64,000 nt of DNA from contig PAYY01000030.1 of NCBI GenBank assembly GCA_002715465.1, positions 1 through 64,000 of the forward strand, in the 5' to 3' direction. Origin of the DNA: Fidelibacterota bacterium (GTDB lineage Bacteria > Marinisomatota > Marinisomatia > Marinisomatales > S15-B10). Each line of letters starts with the position of its first letter. Within the stretch, counting starts at the first letter, position 1. The notes beneath the pieces are model-generated. The model did no database searches, was not told where the DNA came from, and saw only the letters and a list, made by a program, of their open reading frames with translations. This document shows positions 54,100 through 62,904 of the stretch, piece by piece. The translations under genes and the position numbers were made by a program.

Positions 54100-54861
54100 A
54101 TGAAATTAGAAGATCAAATTAAACAAGATATAAAAAAAGGAGGGAACATTCCTAACCATATTGCAATTATTATGGATGGGAATGGTCGATGGGCAAAAAA
54201 CAAAGGTTTACCGAGAATTGCTGGTCACAAGGAGGGTATTAATTCAGTTAGAGAGATAACCCGAGTTTGTGGAGAGTTAGATGTTAATTTTTTGACACTC
54301 TATACTTTTTCTAAGGAAAACTGGCTTCGTCCTAGAGTTGAAGTATCAGCTCTTATGAATCTTCTAGTAGATACAATTCGACATGAAATTAATGAATTGA
54401 TGCAAAACAATGTACGGTTGCGTGTAATTGGAAAAATGGAGGAACTTCCGGAAAAACCGAGAGTAGAGATGGAAGAAGGAATTAGGCGGACAGCATCAAA
54501 TAGCGGTCTTACTTTGATTTTAGCGCTTAATTACAGTGGAAGAGTGGAAATCTTAGAAGCTGTGAGTAAGTTAATAGCTTTAAAAAATGGGAATGAGAAA
54601 ATTAATTTGACACAAGAATTTTTTGAGAAACAGCTATACACAAATGGAATTCCTGATCCAGACCTTGTTGTTAGGACGAGCGGAGAATCACGCTTAAGCA
54701 ACTTTCTTTTATGGCAGATTGCATATTCTGAAATTGTAATTACTTCAACATTATGGCCAGCTTTTCGTAGAATAGATTTATATAAAGCGATATTAGAATA
54801 TCAATCAAGAGAGAGGCGTTATGGTAAAATATCTCGCCAAGTAAAAGGAATGAAAAAATAA
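54100..54861 (+). CDS. uppS: Undecaprenyl diphosphate synthase
   Basis: 253 residues, cis-prenyltransferase: HIAIIMDGNGRWAKNKG (substrate-phosphate and Mg2+ Asp), AGHKEGI, LTLYTFSKENWLRP, and DLVVRTSGESRLSNFLLWQIAYSEI (C-terminal signature). It makes the C55 lipid carrier for peptidoglycan and O-antigen. It starts the envelope operon and joins bamA through a TAATG overlap. Confidence 0.93.
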   Translation: MKLEDQIKQDIKKGGNIPNHIAIIMDGNGRWAKNKGLPRIAGHKEGINSVREITRVCGELDVNFLTLYTFSKENWLRPRVEVSALMNLLVDTIRHEINELMQNNVRLRVIGKMEELPEKPRVEMEEGIRRTASNSGLTLILALNYSGRVEILEAVSKLIALKNGNEKINLTQEFFEKQLYTNGIPDPDLVVRTSGESRLSNFLLWQIAYSEIVITSTLWPAFRRIDLYKAILEYQSRERRYGKISRQVKGMKK

Positions 54862-57245
54862 TGAGAATTATTAATTCGTTTTTATTAAACCTAGTTTTTA
54901 CTGTTATAGTTTTTTCACAAGGTTTAAATCCCATGAAAATTGCTGGAGTTAAAGTTGAAGGCAATCTGATAACAACTGCCACAGTAGTTAAATTCACATC
55001 TGGAATCGTTGAGGGAAAAGAAATAATGCCTGGAGATTTTGGAAAATCTGTTAAAAAACTTTGGTCAACTGGATTTTTTTCTGATATTCAAATAATGCTT
55101 GATAGAGAATCTACGGAAGGACTCTATGTAACAATTATTGTTGAGGAAACACCTATACTAGGTGAGATTACTTTTCTTGGAGATAAAAAGAAAAGAAGAG
55201 AGATCAAGGAAGAACTTGATCTTAAGAAAGGTCAGCGAATACGTCCTCATATTATCAAGGAATCTATAGAGACAATTAATAGGTTATTTGCTGAAGATGG
55301 ATATTTGAGAAGCCATGTTGAAGCCACTATTTCAGATGGTTCAATGGATAATGTCAGAGACTTAACCTTCAATGTAAAAACTGGGAAAAAAGTAAAAATA
55401 GGAGAAGTTCGCTTCCATGGTAATAATTCATTTAATCCTAGAAAACTGAGAAAACAATTAAAAGATACAAAAATTCAGAAATGGTACCTCTTTTGGCGTT
55501 CTAATTTTGATAAAGAAAAATTCAAAGATGACAAATTACTTTTAACCAAATTTTACCAAAACAATGGATTTAAAGATTTTAGAATATTAAAAGATTCACT
55601 TTCTTTTTCAGATGACGGGAGGAAAATATTATTAGATTTATGGTTAAATGAGGGAAGCAAATATTATTTTAGAAACTTTACATGGGAAGGTAATGACCTA
55701 TATGAAACTAATGAATTGCTTTACGCCCTCAATGTAAAAAAAGGTGATATGTATAATGGTGAAGAATTCGATAAATCAGTTAATGAAAGAGTACATGCTT
55801 TATATATGGATCGAGGATATATATATAGTACGATAAATCCATTATTTACTCCAGTTGGTGAAGATTCCTTAGATGTTCATTTTTCTATTACAGAGAACCA
55901 TCAGGTTTCTATTAGGAGACTTGATATAACAGGAAATCAAAGAACTAGAGAGAATGTAATTCGGAGAGAGTTGAAAGTAATACCTGGTGAAGTTTTTAAT
56001 CGTGAATTATTAATGAGGAGTGCTCGCGAGGTTTTCATTCTCAATTATTTTGCTGATGTACAACCAGATATAATTCCTGTTGATGATGATGAAATTGATA
56101 TCCTAGTAAGTGTTGAGGAAAAATCTTCTGATCAAGCAAACGCTAATATAGGGTATTCAGCTGAGTTTGGTCTGATGGGTGGTGCTGGCGTTTCATTAAA
56201 TAATTTTCGTGGAAAGGGTCAACAATTTTCACTTAATATAAGCCAGGGTGTTCAGGGTAACATGAGAAGTTTTGGTTATGGTGGATTTGGAGGATATCAA
56301 GCGGCTCAATATAAAAGTATATCATTAAGCTTTACTGATCCTATGGTTAATGATAGACCAATATTACTTGGTTTTTCAGTTTTCTATTACCTTAGAGGAC
56401 AGAATCGATATTATTTTAGTATACCATTTGATAGAGAAATGCAAGGAGCAAGCTTCAGAATAGGCAAGAGGCTTAAATGGCCTGACAATTATTTTAGAGC
56501 ATTCTGGTCAATTAGTACTTCAAAGAAAAATTATAAAGGTAGTGAAGAGGATTTGAGTGAATATGGTCTTTTAGGAGTAAGTAATAGTGTTGGTTTAAGT
56601 GTCTCCCAAACTGTTACGAGAGATAGCCGTAATCATCCAGAATTTCCTTCCCAAGGTTCTAGTTTCAATTGGACATCAACCCTTTCTGGTGGTCCTTTTA
56701 GTTCAAAAATATTTCCAGTACACGAAAATTTTCATAAGCACACGGTGAAATTAGATTGGTTCACTAACCCATTTTGGAAGTCTGCATTAGTTTCATCTTG
56801 GCAATTTGGTGCAATTAAGGATCTTAAACCAAGACATACGGCTAATACAATTATACCAATTGATGAGAAGTTTATTATGGGTGGAAGTGGTATTCCATAT
56901 GGTACTTTATTAAGGGGATATCAAGATAATACAGTTGGACCTTACAGTCGTTATCCTTTAGGTGGAAGAGTAATGATGAAGTTTTTCACTGAACTAAGAT
57001 TTCCATTCTCAGAGAATCCTACTGTTTATGGTCTTGTTTTTGGAGAAATGGGTAATAACTGGTTAAGTTTCAGCGATACAGACCCTTTTGACCTTAAACG
57101 TTCAGCTGGTTTAGGAGTTCGGATGTTTATGCCAATGCTTGGAATGTTGGGTTTTGATCTAGGCTATGGTTTTGATGATGTTGAGTTTACAGATAAAAAT
57201 CCTGAGGGATGGAGATTCCATGTTCTGTTTGGTATGCCGATTTAG
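54861..57245 (+). CDS. bamA: BamA outer-membrane assembly factor
   Basis: 794 residues: signal peptide, five POTRA-like repeats over residues about 25-430 (e.g. KIAGVKVEGNLITTATVV, GKKVKIGEVRFHGNNSF, ISIRRLDITGNQRT-like), then the barrel (residues about 450-794) with the substrate-exit strand and a conserved LRGY in loop 6 (TLLRGYQDNTVG). The C-terminal strand ends in Ile (GMPI) rather than the usual aromatic residue. Core outer-membrane protein insertase, followed by skp. Confidence 0.92.
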   Translation: MRIINSFLLNLVFTVIVFSQGLNPMKIAGVKVEGNLITTATVVKFTSGIVEGKEIMPGDFGKSVKKLWSTGFFSDIQIMLDRESTEGLYVTIIVEETPILGEITFLGDKKKRREIKEELDLKKGQRIRPHIIKESIETINRLFAEDGYLRSHVEATISDGSMDNVRDLTFNVKTGKKVKIGEVRFHGNNSFNPRKLRKQLKDTKIQKWYLFWRSNFDKEKFKDDKLLLTKFYQNNGFKDFRILKDSLSFSDDGRKILLDLWLNEGSKYYFRNFTWEGNDLYETNELLYALNVKKGDMYNGEEFDKSVNERVHALYMDRGYIYSTINPLFTPVGEDSLDVHFSITENHQVSIRRLDITGNQRTRENVIRRELKVIPGEVFNRELLMRSAREVFILNYFADVQPDIIPVDDDEIDILVSVEEKSSDQANANIGYSAEFGLMGGAGVSLNNFRGKGQQFSLNISQGVQGNMRSFGYGGFGGYQAAQYKSISLSFTDPMVNDRPILLGFSVFYYLRGQNRYYFSIPFDREMQGASFRIGKRLKWPDNYFRAFWSISTSKKNYKGSEEDLSEYGLLGVSNSVGLSVSQTVTRDSRNHPEFPSQGSSFNWTSTLSGGPFSSKIFPVHENFHKHTVKLDWFTNPFWKSALVSSWQFGAIKDLKPRHTANTIIPIDEKFIMGGSGIPYGTLLRGYQDNTVGPYSRYPLGGRVMMKFFTELRFPFSENPTVYGLVFGEMGNNWLSFSDTDPFDLKRSAGLGVRMFMPMLGMLGFDLGYGFDDVEFTDKNPEGWRFHVLFGMPI

Positions 57246-57316
57246 CTTTAGATTTTATAAATTAAGTGGTTTATTTCAGAGTCAGAAATCAAAGATTATA
57301 GATCATGGAGGTTAAT

Positions 57317-57853
57317 GTGAAACCTTTGAGAAATTTTTTTATTGTCCTATTTGTCCTTTTAATTCCTCTGGCCGTTATGGCTCAAATCCAAGTGGGCTTT
57401 GTTCAATCTGATCGGATAAGGGCAGAGTATGAAGAATTTAAAGAGGCTGAAAGTGAGCTTCAATTGGAGTTTAGAAAAGTTCAATTTGAATTCCAAACAA
57501 TGGCTGAAAGATTAGATAGTTTAAAACAAGCTTTTGAAACTCAGCGACTAATGAGCTCACCTGATAGACGCCGAGAAAAAGAAAATGAAATAGCTTTACT
57601 TGAACAACAGGTGAAAGACTTTCAAGCCCAAAAGGTAGGGCCTGAAGGAGAATTATATCGAAAACAACTTCAATTAGAGACCCAAATAATACAAAAGGTC
57701 CAACGATCTGTTAATAAAGTTGCTATTGATAAGGGATATGATTATATCCTTGATTCAGTTAGTCTGTTGTACGGAAAGCCAACACATAACCTCACAGATG
57801 ATGTGCTTTATGAATTGAGGCAAATCACTGATGAAAGTTCTGATACTAATTAA
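57317..57853 (+). CDS. skp: Periplasmic chaperone OmpH/Skp
   Basis: 178 residues from GTG 57317, five bases after GGAGG; an ATG at 57305 would place the SD inside the gene. Signal peptide ends at VMAQ, followed by VGFVQSDRIRAEYEEF and a long Glu/Gln/Arg-rich coiled coil with the C-terminal YDYILDSVSLLYG strand. It holds unfolded outer-membrane proteins for BamA. Confidence 0.88.
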   Translation: MKPLRNFFIVLFVLLIPLAVMAQIQVGFVQSDRIRAEYEEFKEAESELQLEFRKVQFEFQTMAERLDSLKQAFETQRLMSSPDRRREKENEIALLEQQVKDFQAQKVGPEGELYRKQLQLETQIIQKVQRSVNKVAIDKGYDYILDSVSLLYGKPTHNLTDDVLYELRQITDESSDTN

Positions 57854-57859
57854 TTGTTA

Positions 57860-58885
57860 GTGAAACTAAGGGACTTGGCTTCACTTGTTCAAGGTGAACT
57901 GGTAGGTGATCCCGAAATTGAAATTAAAGGTGTCTCGGAAATTCAAAAGGGAATTCCAGGAACAATCACTTTTCTTCACATGTCTAAATACAAAAAGTAC
58001 ATAGATACAACGAAAGCTTCAGCTGTTTTAATAGGGAAAGATCATTCTTTAGACGATATAAGTTTGAGCAGAATTATTACTGACAATCCTACTATTGCTT
58101 TTTCAAAAATTCTTGATTATTTCGTACCTAGTGAAAAACATACCATCGAAATTCATAATACAGCAATAATTCATGAATCTGTCAAAATTGATGATAATGT
58201 ATCAATAGGTCCCTATACAGTTATAGAAAAAGACGTAATTGTTGGAAAAAATGTGAAAATCGGATCCAATTGTATGATTGGAAAGAATTGTTTAATTAGA
58301 GATGAAAGCGAATTGAACTCTTTGGTCACATTATATCCAAACTGTAAAATTGGCATGGATGTTATTATTCATAGTGGATCAGTATTAGGGTCTGATGGAT
58401 TTGGTTTTGCTACTGAAAAAGGAACGCATAAAAAAATACCACAAATTGGTGGAGTAGAAATTGGTGATAATGTAGAAATTGGTGCAAATTGTACTATTGA
58501 TAGAGGTACTATTGGTAACACAGTAATTGATAAAGGAACAAAACTGGACAATCTTGTTCATATTGCACATAACGTTAAAATAGGAAAGAATTGTTTATTA
58601 ACAGCTCAAACTGCTGTTGCGGGCAGTTCAGTTATTGGAGATTATGTAGCTTTTGGTGGGAAGGCTTCAGTAGCCGGACATTTAATTGTTGGAAATAAGA
58701 CTCAATTAGCAGCAAAAAGTGGAGTTACAAAGTCATTGGAAGGCGGAGAAACTTATGCTGGAATGCCAGCAAGAAAAATTCTCGATAAGAATAAACAAGA
58801 TGCTTTAATTGGTAGGCTTCCTGAAATAGTTCATTTATTGAAGGATATAGAAAAAAGATTGATTGATTTAGAAAAAAATGAGTAA
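57860..58885 (+). CDS. lpxD: UDP-3-O-acylglucosamine N-acyltransferase
   Basis: About 341 residues. The N-terminal uridine-binding domain (LRDLASLVQGELVGDPEIEIKG) is followed by a left-handed beta-helix of hexapeptides (IGPYTVIEKDVIVGKN, IGSNCMIGKNC) and the catalytic His in NLVHIAHNVKIGKNC. GTG 57860 is preferred over TTG 57854 by comparison with the usual start MKLxxLA. It adds the N-linked acyl chain of lipid A. Confidence 0.92.
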   Translation: MKLRDLASLVQGELVGDPEIEIKGVSEIQKGIPGTITFLHMSKYKKYIDTTKASAVLIGKDHSLDDISLSRIITDNPTIAFSKILDYFVPSEKHTIEIHNTAIIHESVKIDDNVSIGPYTVIEKDVIVGKNVKIGSNCMIGKNCLIRDESELNSLVTLYPNCKIGMDVIIHSGSVLGSDGFGFATEKGTHKKIPQIGGVEIGDNVEIGANCTIDRGTIGNTVIDKGTKLDNLVHIAHNVKIGKNCLLTAQTAVAGSSVIGDYVAFGGKASVAGHLIVGNKTQLAAKSGVTKSLEGGETYAGMPARKILDKNKQDALIGRLPEIVHLLKDIEKRLIDLEKNE

Positions 58886-60272
58886 ACAACAGACTATAAA
58901 AGAATCGGTTTCTTGTTCAGGAATTGGCTTGCATACTGGTGTAGATAGCACTATAACGTTTAAGCCGGCTGAAGATAATTCTGGAATTAAGTTTATTAGA
59001 ACGGATATAAAAGGTTCTCAAGAGATACAAGCTGATATTGATCATGTTGTTGACATCTCTCGAGGAACTACTATAGCACAAAATGGTACTAGGATACATA
59101 CTGTTGAACATGTGTTAGCAGCATTGGTTGGTTTAGAGATAGATAACATTCTTATAGAGTTAACAAATAAAGAACCTCCGGTTATGGATGGAAGTTCAAG
59201 AGATTTTGTTGAAGTACTGCAAAAAGCAACAATTATCGAACAACATCATGAACGAGAGTATCTTGAAATAGATGAAACAATTTCTTATACTGATCCTGTC
59301 AAAAAAACTGATATTTCTGTACTCCCGTCTGATAGATATCGTCTTACTTGCATTATTGATTATCAATATCCTTGGCTTGGTACTCAATATTTTACTATCC
59401 ACTCTATAACTGATTTTGCCAAAGAAATTTCACCTGCTAGAACTTTTAGTTTTCTAAGTGAGGTAGAAGATTTGCGGGAGGCGGGGTTAGTACAAGGTGG
59501 TAGGCTTGATAATGCTATAGTGATTATTGACAAAGATGTAGATGAAGATGAGATTAATCGCCTTAGATCTCTTTTTAATATAGAAGAAGATATTGATATT
59601 GGTTCTAATGGTATTCTACATGGTGTTAAGTTACGTTTTGAGAACGAGCCAGTTAGGCATAAGGCATTAGATGTTATTGGTGATTTGGCTTTGCTTGGTA
59701 TGCCAATTAAGGGTCATATAATTGCTGCTCGACCAGGGCATGCTGCCAATGTAGAAATAGTAAAAAAAATAAAAAAACATTATCAGAAAAAAATACTTCA
59801 AAAAAAGTACCAAGCAGAGATTTCTTCTGAATATTTATTTGATATTAATGCTATAAAGAAAATTCTCCCTCATCGTTATCCCTTTCTTTTAATTGATAGG
59901 ATACTTGATATGAAACCAGGAGAATCATTGCATGCGATCAAAAATGTTTCAGTTAGTGAGCCTTTTTTTCAAGGACATTTCCCAAATCAGCCTGTTATGC
60001 CTGGAGTATTAATTATAGAAGCTATGGCTCAAGCTGGGAGTTTCCTTCTATTACATACCACACCTGAACCAGAGAAAAAAATAATGTATTTCAGTGGTAT
60101 AGAAAAATCAAGATTTCGTAAGCAGGTATTACCTGGAGATCAAATTATTTTTAAGATTGATTTATTAAAACTTAGAATGGGAACTTGTAAGCTTCAAGGT
60201 ATAGCTTATGTTGATGATAAAATTGTTGCTGAAGCTACCTTCATCACTACTCTTGGTGATAGAAAGGGGTAA
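58878..60272 (+). CDS. lpxC/fabZ: LpxC-FabZ bifunctional fusion
   Basis: 464 residues in two parts. Residues 1-300: LpxC deacetylase with HTVEHVLAALVGLEIDN (zinc His), DGSSRDFV, and HKALDVIGDLALLG (second zinc His and Asp). Residues about 315-464: FabZ hydratase with LPHRYPFLLIDRIL near 332 and GHFPNQPVMPGVLIIEAMAQAG near 367 (catalytic His and Glu). The fusion is known from Bacteroidetes and relatives; it couples lipid A deacetylation with the hydroxyacyl supply. Confidence 0.93.
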   Translation: MSKQQTIKESVSCSGIGLHTGVDSTITFKPAEDNSGIKFIRTDIKGSQEIQADIDHVVDISRGTTIAQNGTRIHTVEHVLAALVGLEIDNILIELTNKEPPVMDGSSRDFVEVLQKATIIEQHHEREYLEIDETISYTDPVKKTDISVLPSDRYRLTCIIDYQYPWLGTQYFTIHSITDFAKEISPARTFSFLSEVEDLREAGLVQGGRLDNAIVIIDKDVDEDEINRLRSLFNIEEDIDIGSNGILHGVKLRFENEPVRHKALDVIGDLALLGMPIKGHIIAARPGHAANVEIVKKIKKHYQKKILQKKYQAEISSEYLFDINAIKKILPHRYPFLLIDRILDMKPGESLHAIKNVSVSEPFFQGHFPNQPVMPGVLIIEAMAQAGSFLLLHTTPEPEKKIMYFSGIEKSRFRKQVLPGDQIIFKIDLLKLRMGTCKLQGIAYVDDKIVAEATFITTLGDRKG

Positions 60273-60274
60273 CT

Positions 60275-61045
60275 ATTTCTCATATTCATCCAACGGCTGT
60301 TGTTGATACTTCTGTTTCTATTGGAAAAAATGTTGAAGTAGGAGCATATACAGTCATTGAAGAAAACGTTCAAATAGGTGATTATACATGGATTGGTAAC
60401 CATGTAAATTTACGAAAAGGAACAATAATTGGAGATCGTTGTAAAGTATTTCATTCATCTGTTATTGGAGAAATTCCTCAAGATTTAAAGTTTGAAAATG
60501 AAGAAACTACTGCTCACATTGGGCATGATGTTGTTATTCGTGAATTTGTCACGGTGAATCGAGGGACAAAAGCTTTGGGCCGAACAGAAATTGGCGATAA
60601 TAGCTACCTAATGGCTTATGTGCATATAGCTCATGATTGTGTCATTGGAAAAAATGTAATACTAGCAAATTCTATTCACCTAGGAGGACATGTAGAGATT
60701 GGTGATTGGGCAATACTAGGAGGTGGGGTACTTATTCATCAATTTGTAAAGATTGGAAGTCATGTGATGATTGGTGGTGGTTTTAGAGCTGTTCAGGATG
60801 TTCCACCATTCATAATGGCTGCTGGTGAACCCTTGCGATTTTCAGGGATTAATTCAATAGGCCTTCGACGTAGAGGTTTTACATCGAATATTAGAAAAGA
60901 AATAAAAGATGCTTATCGCATCTTGTTTCGATCAAATGTACAAAAACATAATGCTATACAATTAATGACTGAGACTTATCCCAATAGATCTGAAGTTCAG
61001 GAAATAATTTCTTTTGTTGAAAAAAGCGAGCGCGGACTTATCTAA
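60275..61045 (+). CDS. lpxA: UDP-N-acetylglucosamine O-acyltransferase with probable AUU start
   Basis: About 256 residues. The family-typical N-terminus is (M)SHIHPTAVVDTSVSIG, whose first codon is ATT at 60275, with AAAGGGG just upstream; no ATG, GTG or TTG lies at a workable place, and the first ATG (60554) falls in the middle of the fold. Hexapeptide strands, VNRGTKALGRTEIGDNS, HIAHDC (catalytic His) and GEPLRFSGINSIGLRRRGF confirm LpxA. First acylation of lipid A; follows lpxC/fabZ by two bases. Confidence 0.88.
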   Translation: MSHIHPTAVVDTSVSIGKNVEVGAYTVIEENVQIGDYTWIGNHVNLRKGTIIGDRCKVFHSSVIGEIPQDLKFENEETTAHIGHDVVIREFVTVNRGTKALGRTEIGDNSYLMAYVHIAHDCVIGKNVILANSIHLGGHVEIGDWAILGGGVLIHQFVKIGSHVMIGGGFRAVQDVPPFIMAAGEPLRFSGINSIGLRRRGFTSNIRKEIKDAYRILFRSNVQKHNAIQLMTETYPNRSEVQEIISFVEKSERGLI

Positions 61046-61745
61046 ATATTTCATACTTTTCCTTGTTTTTTCCTTATTCAATAGAGTTGAGACACAGAAT
61101 CTCAATTATAGTCTTGATTGGGAATCAGGGAATTTTATAGTTGATGCAAAAAACTTGATGAGGAATTTAACTCTACAGAATGGCCATCATTTATTATCTG
61201 GAGAAGGTTTTGAAGGAAATATTTTGTTAAGTAGTGCTACTAGCATTAGTCTAACAGAAAGTCTTCCTTCTATGCCTTTATTTTCAACTCTTTATCATGT
61301 GTCAGAGAATTTATGGATGGGCGGTCTATTTTCAGGTTATATGGCTGGAGACAATGTAATTATCCTTTCAGGATATGTGATGGAGTTAATGCCTGGTGAT
61401 ATATCTCAAGGAAAAGTTCCTTTGTGTTTAGAATTAAGTCGACGATCATTAGATGGAGCAAATGATTTTAGTCTTAAAACTATTGGCATATCGCTTACAA
61501 AAAGGACAAATTTTAATTCTATCTTATTGCGTTATGGTATAAGTAGTTCTTTTTTTGATGTGATATTCCGCTCTAAACCTTATGATTTTCAGGAATCATT
61601 GCCAAATCGCCTTAAAGGGCAAGTTAATTCAATCATTGGGACAGCAGAATTGTCATATGGAAAATTTATTAGCGGATTAAAACTAAATTTGACAAATAAG
61701 GGTGTATCTTTTATGATAAGTATAAGTGCGTTATTAAAATCATGA
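61014..61745 (+). CDS. Exported protein between lpxA and dxr, unknown
   Basis: About 243 residues. A TTG start (61014) gives a signal-like segment (KYFILFLVFSLFNRVETQ); the start overlaps lpxA by 32 bases and is uncertain. The rest is beta-rich with Ser/Gly strands (GGLFSGYMAGDNVIILSG, LNSILLRYGISSSFFDVIF-like), suggesting a small barrel or PorQ-like fold. The ATGA overlap with dxr shows it is part of the operon. No family recognised. Confidence 0.55.
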   Translation: MLKKASADLSKYFILFLVFSLFNRVETQNLNYSLDWESGNFIVDAKNLMRNLTLQNGHHLLSGEGFEGNILLSSATSISLTESLPSMPLFSTLYHVSENLWMGGLFSGYMAGDNVIILSGYVMELMPGDISQGKVPLCLELSRRSLDGANDFSLKTIGISLTKRTNFNSILLRYGISSSFFDVIFRSKPYDFQESLPNRLKGQVNSIIGTAELSYGKFISGLKLNLTNKGVSFMISISALLKS

Positions 61746-62896
61746 AGAGAACTATTGGGATATTAGGATCAACTGGTTCAATTGGAATTAATACTATTGA
61801 TGTAATAAGACATTTTAAAAATCAATTTTCTGTAAAATATCTTTCAGCATATAGTAATAATCATCTATTACTCCAACAAATAAAAGAATTCAACCCTGAT
61901 GCAATTGCAATTGTTGATCAAGAAGCAGCTAAATCTCTCCGTAAAGATCTAAATGATGGTTCTGTGGAGGTATTAGAAGGCCGAGATGGTTTATTAGAAT
62001 TATCAGCTTGGGATAATGTAGATATTTGCCTAAATGCAATTGTTGGCGGTTCTGGTATGGAACCTACAATTAAAGCATTACAAGCTGGAGTAAATGTAGC
62101 TTTGAGTAATAAAGAAAGTCTTGTAATGGCTGGTTCACTTATAAAAGAAGTTTTGAAAAAGAACGGAACTAAAATTTTCCCTGTTGATAGTGAACATAGT
62201 GCTATATGGCAATGCTTAATGGGAGAAGAAAATTCCTCAATTAAGAGAATAATTCTTACAGGATCTGGGGGTCCATTTAGATCTACACCAAAAGTTGATC
62301 TTATTAAGGCTACAATTGAAGAAGCATTAGCGCATCCTAATTGGAATATGGGTAGCAAGATATCTATAGATTCAGCAACAATGATGAATAAGGGGTTTGA
62401 AGTAATCGAAGCTTATTGGCTTTTTGGACTTTCTTATAAGCAAATAGAAATTGTTATACATCCTCAATCAATAATACATAGCATGGTAGAATTTATTGAT
62501 GGGTCCGTAAAAGCTCAATTAGGTTTACCAGATATGAAGGTTCCGATTCAAATGGCTCTAACCTTCCCAAATAGGTTTGACTCTAATTGGAAAGAATTCA
62601 ACCCTACAGAATTAACTGATCTAACCTTTGAAAAACCAAATTTTGATAAATTCCCTTGCCTCAACTTAGCTTATGAGTCACTCAAAATGGGTGGCTCAGC
62701 CGCAGCAGCTTTAAATATTGCAAATGATAAAAGTGTACGACTTTTCTTGGATGGAAGAATTGGTTTCACACAAATTGCTGAAATCAACGAAGCAGTTTTA
62801 CGAGAGCATAAATGGATTTCGATTCCTAGTCTTTCATATTTAATCGAACTTGAGGACTGGGGAAAAACTTTTATAGAAAAATTAATTAAGGAGTAA
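61742..62896 (+). CDS. dxr: 1-deoxy-D-xylulose 5-phosphate reductoisomerase
   Basis: 384 residues: NADPH-binding GSTGSIGINTIDVIRHF at the N-terminus, LSNKESLVMAG, metal and substrate site VDSEHSAIWQCL, SGSGGPFRSTP, and MMNKGFEVIEAYWLF. Second step of the MEP isoprenoid pathway, feeding the UppS product. ATG overlaps the preceding stop; an AAGGAG for the next gene sits at its 3' end. Confidence 0.93.
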   Translation: MKRTIGILGSTGSIGINTIDVIRHFKNQFSVKYLSAYSNNHLLLQQIKEFNPDAIAIVDQEAAKSLRKDLNDGSVEVLEGRDGLLELSAWDNVDICLNAIVGGSGMEPTIKALQAGVNVALSNKESLVMAGSLIKEVLKKNGTKIFPVDSEHSAIWQCLMGEENSSIKRIILTGSGGPFRSTPKVDLIKATIEEALAHPNWNMGSKISIDSATMMNKGFEVIEAYWLFGLSYKQIEIVIHPQSIIHSMVEFIDGSVKAQLGLPDMKVPIQMALTFPNRFDSNWKEFNPTELTDLTFEKPNFDKFPCLNLAYESLKMGGSAAAALNIANDKSVRLFLDGRIGFTQIAEINEAVLREHKWISIPSLSYLIELEDWGKTFIEKLIKE

Positions 62897-62904
62897 ATGA
62901 CATT

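Noticed and set aside
61918..62358. 146-residue minus-strand ORF inside dxr
   Set aside because: Antisense to conserved dxr motifs; a by-product of codon bias.
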